NCBI GenBank assembly: GCA_027475525.1
Contig: JAMWFC010000049.1
Span: 1,055,297 to 1,119,296, forward strand
Source: Macrolepiota albuminosa
Taxonomy: Eukaryota; Basidiomycota; Agaricomycetes; Agaricales; Agaricaceae
DNA: 64,000 nucleotides
Direction of reading: 5' to 3'
Shown here: piece by piece, positions 22,861 to 34,518 of the stretch
Numbering within the stretch: position 1 is the stretch's first letter
Layout of the letters: every line of letters begins with the position of its first letter
Made by a program: the position numbers and the translations under genes
The notes under the pieces: generated by a model
The model's database searches: none
What the model was told of the DNA's origin: nothing
The model's input: the letters and a program-made list of their open reading frames with translations, nothing else

Positions 22861-23125
22861 CTACTCACTTGGCAGAGAGAGATCCAAAGAGAACAAGTCT
22901 AGGGATCCCCTATGCCAGATGGTGCTGAAGGGCCCACACTTGTCTGAATAATAGCTAAAGAACCAGAGCACCTCAAAGGCTGAGATTAGTACTCACAGAT
23001 AGTGTTGAGAGGATAGAAACAGCAAAATGAGAGAATGATAGAAGAAATAAGGAAATGAATGAAAGGAGAGTGAAAGAATAGAGAGTGAAAGAAGGAAGAA
23101 TTGAGGAGTCCCCTGTTCCCTGACA
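22861..23125 (-). repeat. Family-Y LTR relic, second part
   Basis: Resumes the minus-oriented LTR-Y interrupted at 11130 (compare 25104-25470 and 40959-41350). It has internal deletions and ends near the TGACA at 23121-23125. Confidence 0.75.
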
Positions 23126-23408
23126 GGTTGTCCTTAAGACAAACAGTACAAGAAGTTATCAGAGTTGAATCTGCAGTAGAGATATGTGAAGTGGACTGAT
23201 ATGAAACAGGGGAGCAAGATGCAAGACAATTGAGGCAAGAAAAATTGAAGAATGTGGAAAACACAGGGGCCAGACTGGTCTATTGACTATGTAGTGTAAA
23301 AACAAAATAAGCTGCTTAGTAAGCAGCACATGTAAACTATTTATAGTACAGTAAATAATAATATAATATCAACTACAGTAAGCAAAGCTATGTGGCCAAC
23401 GCCACACA
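23126..23408 (-). repeat. Probable 3' LTR of element Z
   Basis: Read on the minus strand it starts TGTGTGGCGTTGGCC straight after a GGGGGG purine tract, and holds a TATA-like CTATAAATAG about 65 bases in. The outer end is approximate because it abuts the LTR-Y relic. No second copy was found, so the LTR call rests on position and the terminal TG. Confidence 0.55.
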
Positions 23409-25103
23409 CCCCCCAATTAGACTGAACTATGGTCTCGAAATACTCTGACGGTCAGGCCGTCGGTAAGTCAGGGATGGGGGCAATTGGAGAGTCCCCAAGC
23501 TCCTGGAATGGATTGGCAGTCACATCGTCCATGTCGTAGTCAAGGAGTTCATCCTTGGGTGTGGGCTCATAGAAAGTGCCCAATGGCCCTGCTACGGGCA
23601 GTAAGTCATTGTAGTCCTGGAGGGGGGACAGTGTTAGAGTGGGGTCAACAATCAACCCTGGGATAGATGATTGGAGATCAGGAAGATCCCCATCATCAGA
23701 CGGGTACTGGCATGAATGTCTTGCCCGATGAGGAGATACATCCCCTTTGTGAGTGTGTTGTCATAAGCATGACGACTATCCTGCTGCTGGAGCATAAGGC
23801 GCTGTTGATCGCCAATGGTGGCCTCGTGCCACCCATCCCATGGAGCAATGAACTGGGGTGTCCTGTAATGGTCAAGGCGTTGCAGCCTCTCATCATCAAT
23901 GGTGGCTGCCTCGTTGTAGAGCTGGCTGTCGCTGAAGAAGATGTGGGCCAAGTAGGTGACCCCATAGGTATAAGCATGGTCAGCCCAGCTGACTGGAATT
24001 TGATTGTGAAGAAGGACGTGTAACGCATCCAAAGTGGTGAACATGGAAGCTGACGCTTCTGGGATGTCCACAGCCCAAGCCTCGAAGTTAGAATCATCAG
24101 TGTGGAGGGGCACAAAGACTTGCCCTGTAGCCGCCTCATATTTGGCCATGGCCTCTTTGTAGAGGCCTGGCCTTGCAAAAACATAGGCCAGGTACTTGTG
24201 TACCGTGGTCTTGGAGGGGCAGCTGGCGCTGAGAGCGCACACAAGCACAAATCCAAAGAGGCTGTGCCAATGAATGCGCATGGCATGGTCCATGGCCAGA
24301 CCGGTCTATACGTTGGGCATCCCAGGACGCCTATAGAGGAGGGCATATGAGCCCAGGTAGTCCAAAGCAAACGGTTGCTTTGGATCAGAGGGAGTAAGGC
24401 CAACAAAGGCCAGTCTCCCACCCTCCTTGTGGCGATAGATCCACATAGGCACAATCATTCACAGGACGTTCTCCTGCTCCTCAGGACTCACAAAGGGTAC
24501 TGCTATGGTCTTATACAGGGCCTCGTCAAGCAAGTGAGACATGGCTCTGTCTCAGGCAGTAGGGTGGCAGTTCAGCACCACCCGTTTGAATTTGTTGAGC
24601 AGTAGATAGCCCAACTGACACTGACAAATCGGCGTAAACTGGTTGTTCACCAGTGAATGGAGCCGGCGGAGCTCTCAAGGACTGCAGAGAAACCTGCAAG
24701 GTGCCACTTGATACACCTTGCTGTTGTGGGGCATCTGTGTGGCATTGCCCTCTTTATCGGCCTCGAAAAATCTGGCTGCACTGGCTTCTTGCCCGACGAA
24801 GATAGTATTAGTCACCGGTAACCAATAGAACTGGGGGGATAACCCTGTGCCAAAAAATGAGTTCTGGTGCTCAATAGTGTGATCATGGTAGATCACAACA
24901 CCGAGCACATCAGAGATGCACCCGGTTTTGTCCTCGGGAAGGGTGGCTCCTTGTTTGGCGCTATCCTGCACTCAATGGTCCATCTTGGCCTGTCAATTGC
25001 TGTTGTGCCGTTTGCACGCCATATGTTGTGCTGCTGTCTCGTGTAGCACAGGAGATTCCATGTGAGCCTCTTCAGGCTCCTCATACCATTTGTCATTGGA
25101 GGG

Positions 25104-25577
25104 TGTCAGGGGACTCCTCATTTCTTCCTTTTCTCACTCCTTATCTCTTCACTCTTCTTCCATTCATTCTCTTATTTCTTCTATTCTTTCAACACTATCT
25201 GTTAGTACTACTCTCAGCCCTTGAGATGCTCTGGTTCTTTAGCCACCATTCAGACAAGTGTGGGCCCACTCAGCACCGCTTCCAGACTGCTTATATAAGC
25301 CAGAGTTTGCCAGAGTTTGCCCCTTATTTGTACAAGTGTTTGTGTAGGCAATTTTCGAGTTTTTAAGGTTTTGTTGTACTGTACAGTTGTTTCCCATGCT
25401 TCAGAGGCCTCAGAAGCGTCCAACCTGGCATAGGGAATCCCTAGACTTGTTCTCTTTGGATCTCCCTCTGCCAGGTGAGTAGCTACCTTGATATTGTCAG
25501 TATATATTCTAATACACTTTGGATCTCCCTCTGCCAGCTGTGTGACTGAGCCACAGCCTCTAGAGGTCGCCCTTACA
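25104..25577 (+). repeat. Solo LTR of family Y inside ORF3 of element Z
   Basis: 474 bp, TGTCAGGGGA...CGCCCTTACA, matching the LTR at 40959-41467 along its length. It is flanked by a perfect 5-bp duplication, GAGGG at 25099-25103 and 25578-25582. A TATA-like TATATAA lies near 25291. Confidence 0.95.
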
Positions 25578-27099
25578 GAGGGCAGAGATGGCAGCCTCTC
25601 CAGCACAGACTTGTCAGAATGTGGGTCCATTGCCCACACACACCACAGGAATCGGGCTGGCAGGCCCTCTACCAGTATTGTGGGTAAGAAGGGGATGTTA
25701 GCCCCTGGGGCCCCTTTCGGGGCATCCTCAGGGAAGTGCACGTTGACATAGGCGTGCCCTTCTGGTTGCTTACCCCAATGATCCTTTCAGGGTTGTGAGG
25801 CGTTAGCCTCAGTAGGGCATGTGCTAACACCCCTGAAACTCTGCTCCCCAGAGTGCGTGGTGGGTACCATGGATAATGGTTGCAAAGATGCAACCTCAGA
25901 TGCACTGCTAGCAAGGTGCTGGATGAGCTGGGAGGCGGCTGGAGCAGGCACATCTTCATAGGGAAGGATGTCCTGCCCTAGACCGGCCTCCCAGCTGGAG
26001 ACAACAACGCTCAATTGAGTCAAGCAGGAGGGCACATCCTCCACTCCTTGCCGACGTGCCCTTTTGCTGGAGTCAGTGTCCTGACTCGGGGGTGTAGTCT
26101 GCCGCTTACGAGCGGCTGATAGGTCAAGGAGATCTGATCAGTTTTGCACTGAGCGTGCATATGATCCATGTCATCCATCATCTGGCTGATGAGGATGACC
26201 GCCTCCGCATCGTGAAGGAATGATAACTCTGCAGGTACATTGTACCCATTGTCTCCCAGGCGTTGGAGGAGAGTAGCCAGGACTAAGTCCTGGTTGAGAC
26301 TGGGCTCGACAGCCTGTGCTTTTCCTTTGTTGTGTCAAGGACGTGACTCTTCTTCCGAGCTGGGCTTGGGTTGGTGTGGCATCTCCAGCTGCTGTAGCAA
26401 GGAGAGCTTGGCCAGGCTCTCCGTTGGTGCATCAGCCGATGAACTAATGCTTAGTTCTGTATTGAAAGTTTCTGTACTCTCAATGGCCACGGTAGCCTGC
26501 ATGAGGGATGCTTGGCATCCCTCTAAATTGTTGACTGATACTGTGGTCAACAGGGAAGCCAACCTGCCTCCCTTGGCTGTCACCTCATACAAGGCATTGT
26601 ACTGGGGCATCACATCCCAAGCCCCCATCCAAGCTGGGGGGTACGGCATCATTATGGGCACACCACCCATGCCAGGGTAGTGTGCTGGGGCAGTAAACTG
26701 GGGCAAAGGATGTGCACCCATTGCCCCCCTTGCCATAGCAGGGGCAAACTGCCCCCATCCTGGCACTGCTTGGGGGCTGACAAGCCCCCCGTAGGGCTGT
26801 TGTTGGGATTGGCCCTCTGCATGATGTGGCGCATAAGCACCCACTACTGGTTGTTGGGGCTGATAGCCACCCACAGATGCGTTTTGGGGCATAAAGTTGC
26901 TCTGCATGAGTTGGTGTGGCGGATAGCCACTGATCACCAGCTGCTGCGGCGGGTAGCCCACCGCTGGTTGTTGCTGCTGCTGTGGGAAGCCCACAGCCTG
27001 TTGCAATTGTCCCCACTGGGGCACATTTTGGGTCAGTGGGGGAGCCATCTGCCCCCCCCTTCAGCCGATGGTAAGACTGACGGCGCAAACTCAAACTGT

Positions 27100-27140
27100 T
27101 GCTGTTGCTGCTGTTGCTGCTGCTGCTGCTGCTCACTGAG
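27100..27140. repeat. CAG/CAA microsatellite encoding polyglutamine
   Basis: A run of CTG/TTG triplets on the plus strand reads as about eleven consecutive Gln codons just after the ORF3 start. Confidence 0.8.
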
Positions 27141-27264
27141 GTCCATGGGCATGTTGTCCATCATTAAGGGAAGAAAGGAAAAAAGAAATTTTGACTTTTA
27201 AGACATGTTTCAGCCAAGCCACGATCAGCACTGCCAATCAAATTAAGTGCCAGCATGCTTACTT

Positions 27265-27518
27265 AATTGATGTGGGCACTTAACGCCCTTCAACTCCAAG
27301 TAACGGTCAAGTGCCGCCAACTTGGAGCAATGGGAGTGTGGCTCCCATGTTGTGTCCCCGAGAGACTACCATACCTCAAACTCAAGCGTATTACACTCAG
27401 TCCACCGGTGCCCTATGATGCACTCAATAAACCATTCATCATCATCTTGTGCCCCAAAGTCATAGGGGCCCAGAGTCGCCCTGTTAGGGAATAGCATGTC
27501 ATAAGATGTGCTATATGG
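27265..27518 (-). pseudogene. pol: Chromodomain tail of element Z pol
   Basis: Downstream of the integrase stop (TGA at 27519-27521) the same strand still reads as a chromodomain. It contains EWFIECIIGHRW, then EFEVW, a TAG stop, and SLGDTTWEP. The stop and the misplaced Trp look like G-to-A and C-to-T changes in an R-W-S-L-G sequence. This marks Z as a chromovirus. Confidence 0.7.
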
Positions 27519-28556
27519 TCACAACAGCGACACGTGGAACTTTGGAATAATTCGTCGTTCCTGTAATGCCTGAGGCAGCTCCAACACATAGTTGGAGGTA
27601 CTTGGCTCCGTGTCTAGAACACGGTATGGGCCTACCCATTTTGGGCAGAGTTTACTCGCCTGACCCTTTGGGAGTCTCAGGTTATGTGTTGACAGATAGA
27701 CCAATGCTCCTACTGCTATTGGCGGGTCTGCTTGCCTATGGTAATTGGCATTTTTTGCCTGAAAGACTCGCATCTCTATGATGGCGTCATGCACCGCCGC
27801 AATATTCTCCAGGGCCTGCCTGGCAAACTCGACAACTCCTCGGTGGGCCACCACATCAGCACAAATTTTGTGCAGCATGGAGGGCAAGTACCCTCCATTG
27901 AGCTCAAAGGGTGCATACCCTGTCGTCTCTGAGATACTTGCATTAATCGCAAACTCAGTGAGTGGACACCAGTCCACCCAGTCCCATTGGTCAGGGTGAA
28001 CAACTGCCCTCAGGATCTGGCCTATACTGCGGTTGGCCTGCTCAGTTTGCCCATCCATCTGAGGATGGAAGGACATCAACATGAGGAGTTGGGCTCCTAA
28101 TAGTTTGTAGAGTTCCCTCCACCATTGAGATGTGAACTTTGAGTCATGGTCACTCACTATAGTACTAGGCAGCCCATGCAGCCTAACAATCTCCCTGAGG
28201 TAGATCCACAACAGCTCCTTAGCTGTCAGCGTAGTTCGCACCAGTATCAGGTGCACTATACTCGTCATGCAGCATATTACCACCCAGAGGTAATCAAACC
28301 CTCTAGACTCAGGAAAGGGACCTACAAAGTCCATTCCAATGGAGTCCCAAGGTTTTACTGGCACGGGTAGCTGGTGCAGCTTCCTGGCAGGGGATCCAGG
28401 GGGCAACCTTGCCCTCTGACATGCTGCACATGAGGTGCAGAACTTAGTCACCTCTTGGGCCATACATGGCCACCAATACCATCTACGGATGTACCCCAAC
28501 ATTTGTGCGGCACCAAAGTGCCCCACCAGTGCATGGGCCTGGTCTAGTACTCGCAT
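27519..28556 (-). pseudogene. pol: Integrase region of element Z pol
   Basis: A 345-residue open piece holds the HHCC zinc-binding part (ALVGH...CTSCAAC) and the catalytic core. GMDFVGPFP carries the first Asp, VSDHDSKF the second, and GQTEQAN the Glu. The C-terminal KWVGPYRVL follows, close to the GPY/F motif. It ends at PKFHVSLL followed by TGA, probably an Arg codon CGA mutated to a stop. The integrase itself looks the least damaged part of Z. Confidence 0.85.
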
Positions 28557-28565
28557 AACAATGGT

Positions 28566-30980
28566 TCATGTATGGGGAAGGCAGACCACTGCCACCCTGT
28601 AACAGTTTTCCGTCGTGATCAGTCTACCCGGCTCCTGCCTGAACTGAGGATGGTCATCGGGATTGGCAATTATCTCAGCAAAGAGAGAATTGTCACCATA
28701 TTCCTGCATCACTTCTATTTGGAAGTTGTCGCTGCCCTGGCTAGGGGGCTGGGATGAAGGCAATTTGCCTTTGAGCATCTCAGCCAGAGTAAATGGGTCT
28801 GTCAGGGTGCTCATGTTTCCCAGGTGATGCTGGATTCATGACTTCATGCTCCTTGAGCAGCTGGGCAGCTATGTCCTGCTCTTCACGCTGCTCCCTGAGG
28901 CAAGTACTTTGCCTCCGTTTGTCGTCATGCATAGCGCGTACATCCAGGACATGCTCCCTGAGTTCCTGGTATCGGTGGAGAGGTAGATCCTCTCCATCTG
29001 GGTCTATGTGGCAGTCTGCCTGCACATACTCATGAGGCTTGTGACCTCCCTGACTACATCGCTCTCAAAGTAGCGAGACAAGCAGTCTGCCACTTTGTTA
29101 AGTTCACCTTTAACATAGGTGATGTCAAACTGGTATCTCAACATGTAGTCTATCCAATGTCGCTGATGCGGTGACAAGTTCACCTAAGTTTTGAAGAACT
29201 CAAGTGCCTTGTGATCCGTTATGATATGGATGGGGTACCCCATCAGCTTGTCCTCCCACTTGAGGAGGGCTTCGAGTATGGCTAGAGTCTCCAGCTCGTG
29301 CACAGCATAGTTTTGCTGGGCAGTCATGAACTTCTTCAACATGAACCCTGCTGGGTGGCAAGTCTGCCAGCTACTCCCCTGACCATACATGGCTCCGACA
29401 CATTGCAAATGAGCCATATTGGCTCGTCCCATCTAGGGTTGATTGGTCAAATCACTGGAGTCTTTGTACAGATCTGCTTGACCATCTCAAAGCACCGCTG
29501 GTGCAGTGGCCTCCAATTGAACAGTGACCTGTTCTGCGTCATTGCCATAAGTGGCCCAGTATAGGCAGCAACATTGGGCAAGAAGCTCGATATGTAGTTG
29601 ACAAAGCCAACAAATCATTGGATTTCATTGTAGTTTCGTGGCATGTGCCACTCCTGAATGCAATCAAGCTTGTCCTGATTGGAGTGGATACCCCACTCAT
29701 TGATAACATGCCCTAGGCAGTCTATACTCTGAGCGTACAGCTCACACTTCAAGTACAACTTGTACTTGTGTAGTCGTTCAAATATGACTCTGAGGTGCTG
29801 CTTGTGCCCCTCCATAGAATCCAAGTAGATGAATATGTCATCTAAGTAGACGTGCATAAAATGTCCTATTACATCTCAAAAAATAGAGGTCATTAGCCTC
29901 TGAAAGGTTGCAGGAGCATTACAGTCTCCAATCTGCATTATGTTGCTTGTGAACATGCCCATGATCAATGCAAATACAGTCTTGGATACGTTTTTGGTGC
30001 AAATGCACACCTGCTCATAGGCGTCAGTAAGGTCAATCTTTGAGCAATACTTTGCCCAAGCCACGTCTTCCCAGATCACTTCCTGATCTGGTAAAGGAGT
30101 TACATTCTTTATAGTATTGTCATTGCACTGACATGCATCGAGAGCTGTTTGAAGGGTTCTGTCCTTCTTCAGGATGCACAATAATGGTGCAGCCTGAGCA
30201 GTGGTGCATGGTGACCACCACTGAGCATTCAAATAGTGATTAGTTTTATCATGTAATTGCTCCTGAAGTGCGCATGGGCAGTGCGGCAAGTGGTACTTGT
30301 ATTGCTTGCTCTTGTCTATGAGGTTGATCTCATGGTTCACTTCCCACCATGGCAGGAGCTCCTCCTTGGTCCCATTGACTATATTGGCAAATTCTTCTTG
30401 CCATTGCTGATGCAACTGAGGTATATCTTCCTCACAAAGGCTTGTTGCCTTCTGCTTCCCCTTCATATGCACCGGGGGAAGTACTTCTACTGTCTCTGAG
30501 GGTGACTGAGGCAGCGGTGCATATTGCTTGTGCATTGCGAGCACCCAAGTGACACTGTCATTGGGTACATGTAGTCTCAGCGGAGAATCCACTACCACTG
30601 CCTTATAAGCCATGAGGCTTTTTCCCTCACGTACAAGTGAGTATGCTATGGACACCTCATCCAACGCTGGCTGGCAATATGCTGATGCACATTTTGCGCA
30701 CATGTGGCTGCCACCAGCTTGTTCTACTCCTGCAGCATTCGAGAGTCATATGCCCAGTCGTACTCAGGAAGGGGTGCTGGTTGTTCCCATAGGGACCATG
30801 TGTCCTCCTCACATGCAGTTGCTATCTCTCAAGTCATCCAACTTGACTTGTGAGGACGTAGGTGGGCATACATCCACTGAGTCCTCCCGCTGTCTTGCCT
30901 TTTGGTGGTGCTTGTCTGGAGACTTTGCGCCTCAAATATCAGGAGTGATTATTTGCTTGTCGCTCCTCTTGGAGGCTTGA
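28566..30980 (-). pseudogene. pol: RT and RNase H region of element Z pol
   Basis: Broken into frames that together give the gypsy order. An RT N-terminal half (30703-29876) has KIDLTDAYEQV and NAPATFQRLM. An RT palm piece (29857-29615) has YLDD. An RNase H piece (29432-29184) has NYAVHELETLAIL and ITDHKALEFF. A linker runs to the integrase (29025-28780). Several stops and frameshifts separate them. Confidence 0.85.
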
Positions 30981-31087
30981 TACTCCTCCTCGCTCATCAT
31001 CACCACGTTGTGGTCTGAGCTCAGTCCAGGCATAGCCTGCACTTCCTCATCCACATCCTCCACCGCTGGCACTTTGCACCAGCCAAG

Positions 31088-31764
31088 TCATGGAGACTCC
31101 TTGCGTTTTTCCATAGTGCGATGACGTTGCAGGCAATTATCAGTGTCGTCTGCTGCAGCTCGTTTGGCTGGGATCACCTTCCCATTCACTAGCACCTGAC
31201 AGTGATCAAAGTCTAGCATGACTTTGTTATGCTGCATGAATAGCGTTCCCAGTATCATATCATAGCGATCAAAGTTTGCTACATCCATGTACTCCCAGCT
31301 ATGTGAGCCCGGTGTTTGGACAGTTACATTTGTCCCATACTGCACCATAGCATGGCTTCCTACGGTGCTCAGCTGCAACGCCAATGGCATATACAACTCC
31401 TGCATGGATATTCCATATACATGGGCAAACTGGGGCATTATGTCTGAACCACATTATTTTTTTCAGGATCATTTGAAGACAGCCAATCCGTCATCGCTGC
31501 TAGGCACTCAGAGTCGCTGTTATGACTGTAGTACTTGTTGTTGTAGACGTTGTTGTATACGTTGACTGTGACATACTCCTCCCCCTCCACAACCACACTC
31601 TTGGGCTCAGTGCCTGATGCCTCCTCTGGGGGCTCTTGGTCATTTGTGGGGTGCTCCGCCTCAGATTTGGTGGACACATCTCCATCACTCCCACTCATGG
31701 CTGCAGTATGTGTGGCTTGGAGGTGGGCACGGTGATAGGCTTCTACTCGGACTGAGCGCATCAA
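31088..31764 (-). pseudogene. pol: Gag-pol linker and protease region of element Z
   Basis: An acidic linker frame (31764-31438) contains an EEYVTVNVY stretch. It is followed by a protease-like frame (31438-31088) with the late retropepsin motif YDMILGTLFMQ and FDHCQVLVNG. The catalytic DSG motif is not intact in either piece. Confidence 0.65.
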
Positions 31765-31769
31765 GGGAC

Positions 31770-32690
31770 ATTATAGGTTGACCAACACTTGACACACTAG
31801 AGACTCTAGCAACCAGCCTTGGGTACAGAGCAGCCCTAGCATGGGCGCTCTATGGCAAGACTTATCTATTCATCTCAATCACCAGTATCAGCCCCTCAGT
31901 GCACTCCACTCAGTTACTTTGAAGACCAAGAAGGCTCAGAACTCATAGTGCTAGCACAATGGTGGGAGGTGACTCTGACCAAACCCTGATCAATACCAAA
32001 AGGAGTTAGCAATTGGCACTGTCAATCACCGAGGCACTTCAATCAGAAGTCTAAAGGAATCAATGACGATGAGACAGGATACACGCAGACTCAACATTCA
32101 AATCTATCAAAAGATGGTACAATGTTTAGCGCCAGAATTAGTGCTCACGGCATCTGTCAAGGATTCCCTGACCATACCCCGGGATGGCATGGCCAATTAA
32201 ATTACATCAAAAAGTGAGCAAACTCGTACCATTTCTAAGTAGTTTTAGAGTCGCCGTTGGTCACTGTCACCCATGTGCTGCAGGTCACCGTTGACAGGTG
32301 GCCATTAGCTACAACCACAAGGAGAGGTGCTAATTGGTAGCACCGTCAATGGACTTATTTTGAAAATACCATAGCGCATAGTATAAAAACTAGCTACTTG
32401 CCATGTATATAACAACAAATTGTAACCTCTTAACAACGAATTATAACCTCTTGAGCACCCAGTTACACTTAGCGTTCAAATTGCGCTAGCATTGCCTGAC
32501 TTTGTCACTAAGTTCAGCGCTAGCTTCATCTATCTCGTCTTTGTCATTTACGGTGCCACCTATGGGCATGCTATGCTGCGCTATTCGTTTTATTCTCTAT
32601 AACTTCTCCTAAACTACGACGCTTACCACTTGCTAGGTAGCACCCGAGGCGCTATCATCTAGCGCATTGCCCTATTACCTCTGCTCAAGC
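31770..32690. other. About 0.9 kb non-coding block inside element Z
   Basis: It separates the gag zinc-knuckle region from the gag-pol linker and has no coding similarity to either. A plus-strand TATAAAAACT at about 32381 and repeated AATTGG...GCAC-GTCAAT-like motifs (near 32010 and 32332) suggest an inserted LTR or other small element. I found no clear termini or target duplication. Confidence 0.4.
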
Positions 32691-32699
32691 ACACCGGGA

Positions 32700-33649
32700 C
32701 CCTGCCGGGACTCCTCACAAACCCGTATGCCAGGTGCTGGAGACGGTGTTGTACTGCGTATACGTCCAGCACACCCAACCACAGTTGGCGTCATCAACAG
32801 AGTATATACCCCTTCTGTGGGGCTCCCAGCTTTGCAGGGCAATTGGTAGCATAGTAGCCTGTCTGGCCACATGTGAAGCAAGTCCCCGTCTGACCTGGTG
32901 GGTTGGCCGGCTTGAAATCTGGCCTTGGTTTAGGACGTTCTTTGTCCGGCACCCACTCTGGGCATGGGCAGCTTTGCCCTCAGTTTGCTGCAGGTTCTGC
33001 ATACCACAAAGCGTGTGTTGTGGTCATAATGCAAATTGGCCTTCTTGGCCAAGAAGGTCCTCATATGCTGACCCCATGAGGGTGCCCCAGCAGGCGGTAG
33101 TCGCCTGCTTCCCCCTTTGTGGCCACTACGATGCTTGTAGTGGCTAGCAGTCTTAAGAGACTGCTTATACCTAATGGCATACACCACAAACTCCTCCACA
33201 TCATTGACCTCTGGAGACAGTCCATCCTTGCGTATCAGATAGCGGCGCATGTCTGCTAGAATGCCATCCAAGAATGTTTCGAGCATTGTATACCCATCTG
33301 GGTATACTGCCATATTCTGGGCATGGTCATTAAGAGTATTGTAGAACCCTTGTACTCCCAACTTCTCAGTGTACTTGGCGGACTGGAAGTCCCGCCTTGC
33401 ATCCTGTAGCATGGAGGGGTGCACAAATCGATTGTACAGTCCTGTCAGGACTCCTTTGAATGTCCACTCATACTGGATCCGGTTGACATGCAATACGGCT
33501 CGTCGAAACCACCCCATGGCCTCTCCGGCCAAGAACTTGGGCAGAATAAAGATTTGTTCTCATTCCATACAGTTGCTTCCGTATAAGCACATGGCAAGAT
33601 GGGTGCATACATCCATCACCCAATCCTCCAAGTTGCTGAACTTGGACAC
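32700..33649 (-). pseudogene. gag: Gag of element Z, C-terminal part
   Basis: A minus-strand gag core (33532-32930) has the GFYNTLNDHAQ and LETFLDGIL segments typical of gypsy capsid domains. It is followed by a damaged zinc knuckle (TCGQTGYYATNC) near 32860. The upstream part reads into the solo LTR-X at 33650, whose insertion splits gag. Confidence 0.75.
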
Positions 33650-34518
33650 TGATACGACACTGTACCAGCAGTCAGGGACACACCATGCACCAGAAGTCAA
33701 AATAAACATTTAATTATGGGCTGAAAACTGTAAGCCTCCTGGTAGCAGTCTCAACAAATTATATCTCCAAAAACACCCCAATAAATACACAGAAAAGTAC
33801 AGAACAACAGGCAGGGACCAGCTCAAACTATCAGCTCAACAATAGTCCAACCACTGTAATGGGGAGGGGAAGCATGGGAGCTGGCAGAAGTGACGAAATG
33901 GGATCAAATTGTGGTGATCTGGATCAAAGATCAGATCTGACAATGACACAACTGAAAGGAGAAAGAAGGATCTAGAAATGGGATCGTGCTAAATGGAGCT
34001 CAAGCAAATGGGGAAGTGGCAATCAGAGACATCCGGAAGAATGATGGAACAAGAAGTTGAATGGTGGAATTGGTGCACCGAAACAGGCCTCCCAAAAGGG
34101 AAATTGGACTATCAAATATGTTCTGGAGGCTGGGGAGTTGACAACAAAAGAGTCATGTGTAGATAGTGGTCTGTGCACCAGAAAAACAGTATAAATAGCC
34201 CAAGTTTAGTAGAGAATAGACAGGCAATTGATAGGCAAAGGCTCGGTGGTTCCCAGGAAGTGAATCACTTAGGCTAGAGTTTATTGAATACCTCTCATTG
34301 GAAGGCAATTGATAGGCAAAGGCTCGGTGGTTCCCAGGGAGTGAACTGCTTAGGCTGGAGTTGACTGAGAACCTTCTACTGCCCACCAGAGTATTTAATA
34401 TTCTGTGAAGCACCTCATTACCTCAAGCAATCAGCAAGCAACGGTGTGGATTAGAGGGAACTTTCTGAGTTACCAATAAGTCCCAGAACTACAGTAATAC
34501 TTGCCACCAAGTACTACA
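33650..34518 (-). repeat. Solo LTR of family X inside gag of element Z
   Basis: 869 bp on the minus strand, with the same termini as the LTR-X at 11131-22860 (TGTAGTAC...GTCGTATCA). It has two units of the 81-bp minisatellite. No matching target duplication was found: the flanks are GACAC and ACGTG. Confidence 0.85.

Larger units (their letters stand above)
23452..27164 (-). pseudogene. ORF3 of element Z: large, Gln/Pro-rich protein, decayed
   Basis: After the chromodomain remnant, a further sense-strand ORF starts at an ATG at 27164. It opens with a polyglutamine run and a Pro/Gln/Gly/Tyr-rich N-terminal region with repeated GYxPQQ-like units. The frame can then be followed to a stop at 23452, just before the polypurine tract. 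The path has several stops and frameshifts (one in a G run near 27050), and a 474-bp solo LTR-Y splits it. Without the LTR the coding span would be roughly 1,080 residues. The C-terminal third (24293-23652) reads as a mostly folded domain rich in aromatic residues and helices. I see no signal peptide, clear membrane anchor or enzyme motif. It occupies the position of env in retroviruses, but nothing marks it as an envelope protein. Function unknown. Confidence 0.6.
23409..27530 (-). mobile_element. 3' third of chromovirus Z: chromodomain remnant, ORF3 and polypurine tract
   Basis: Sequence between the Z integrase and its 3' LTR. In minus-strand order it holds a chromodomain remnant (about 27440-27265), a short spacer and the ORF3 pseudogene (27164-23452). 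The last part is a purine tract at about 23409-23414 directly before the LTR. A solo LTR-Y interrupts ORF3. Confidence 0.7.

Noticed and set aside
25478..25500. Self-primer segment in LTR-Y like that in the chromovirus
   Set aside because: A CTTGATATTG motif is present at a similar distance from the LTR start, but no TATA lies about 30 bp before it. The PBS of family Y is not in the window, so it cannot be supported.
26585..27136. Minus-strand Ser-rich ORF overlapping the start of ORF3
   Set aside because: Alternate frame of the polyQ and Pro-rich segment. The frame starting at 27164 and resuming at 27048 fits better.
33650..34518. This LTR as the 5' LTR of element Z
   Set aside because: Z gag sense continues on both sides of it, and its sequence matches LTR-X at 11131-22860. 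It is a solo insertion, not the LTR of Z.
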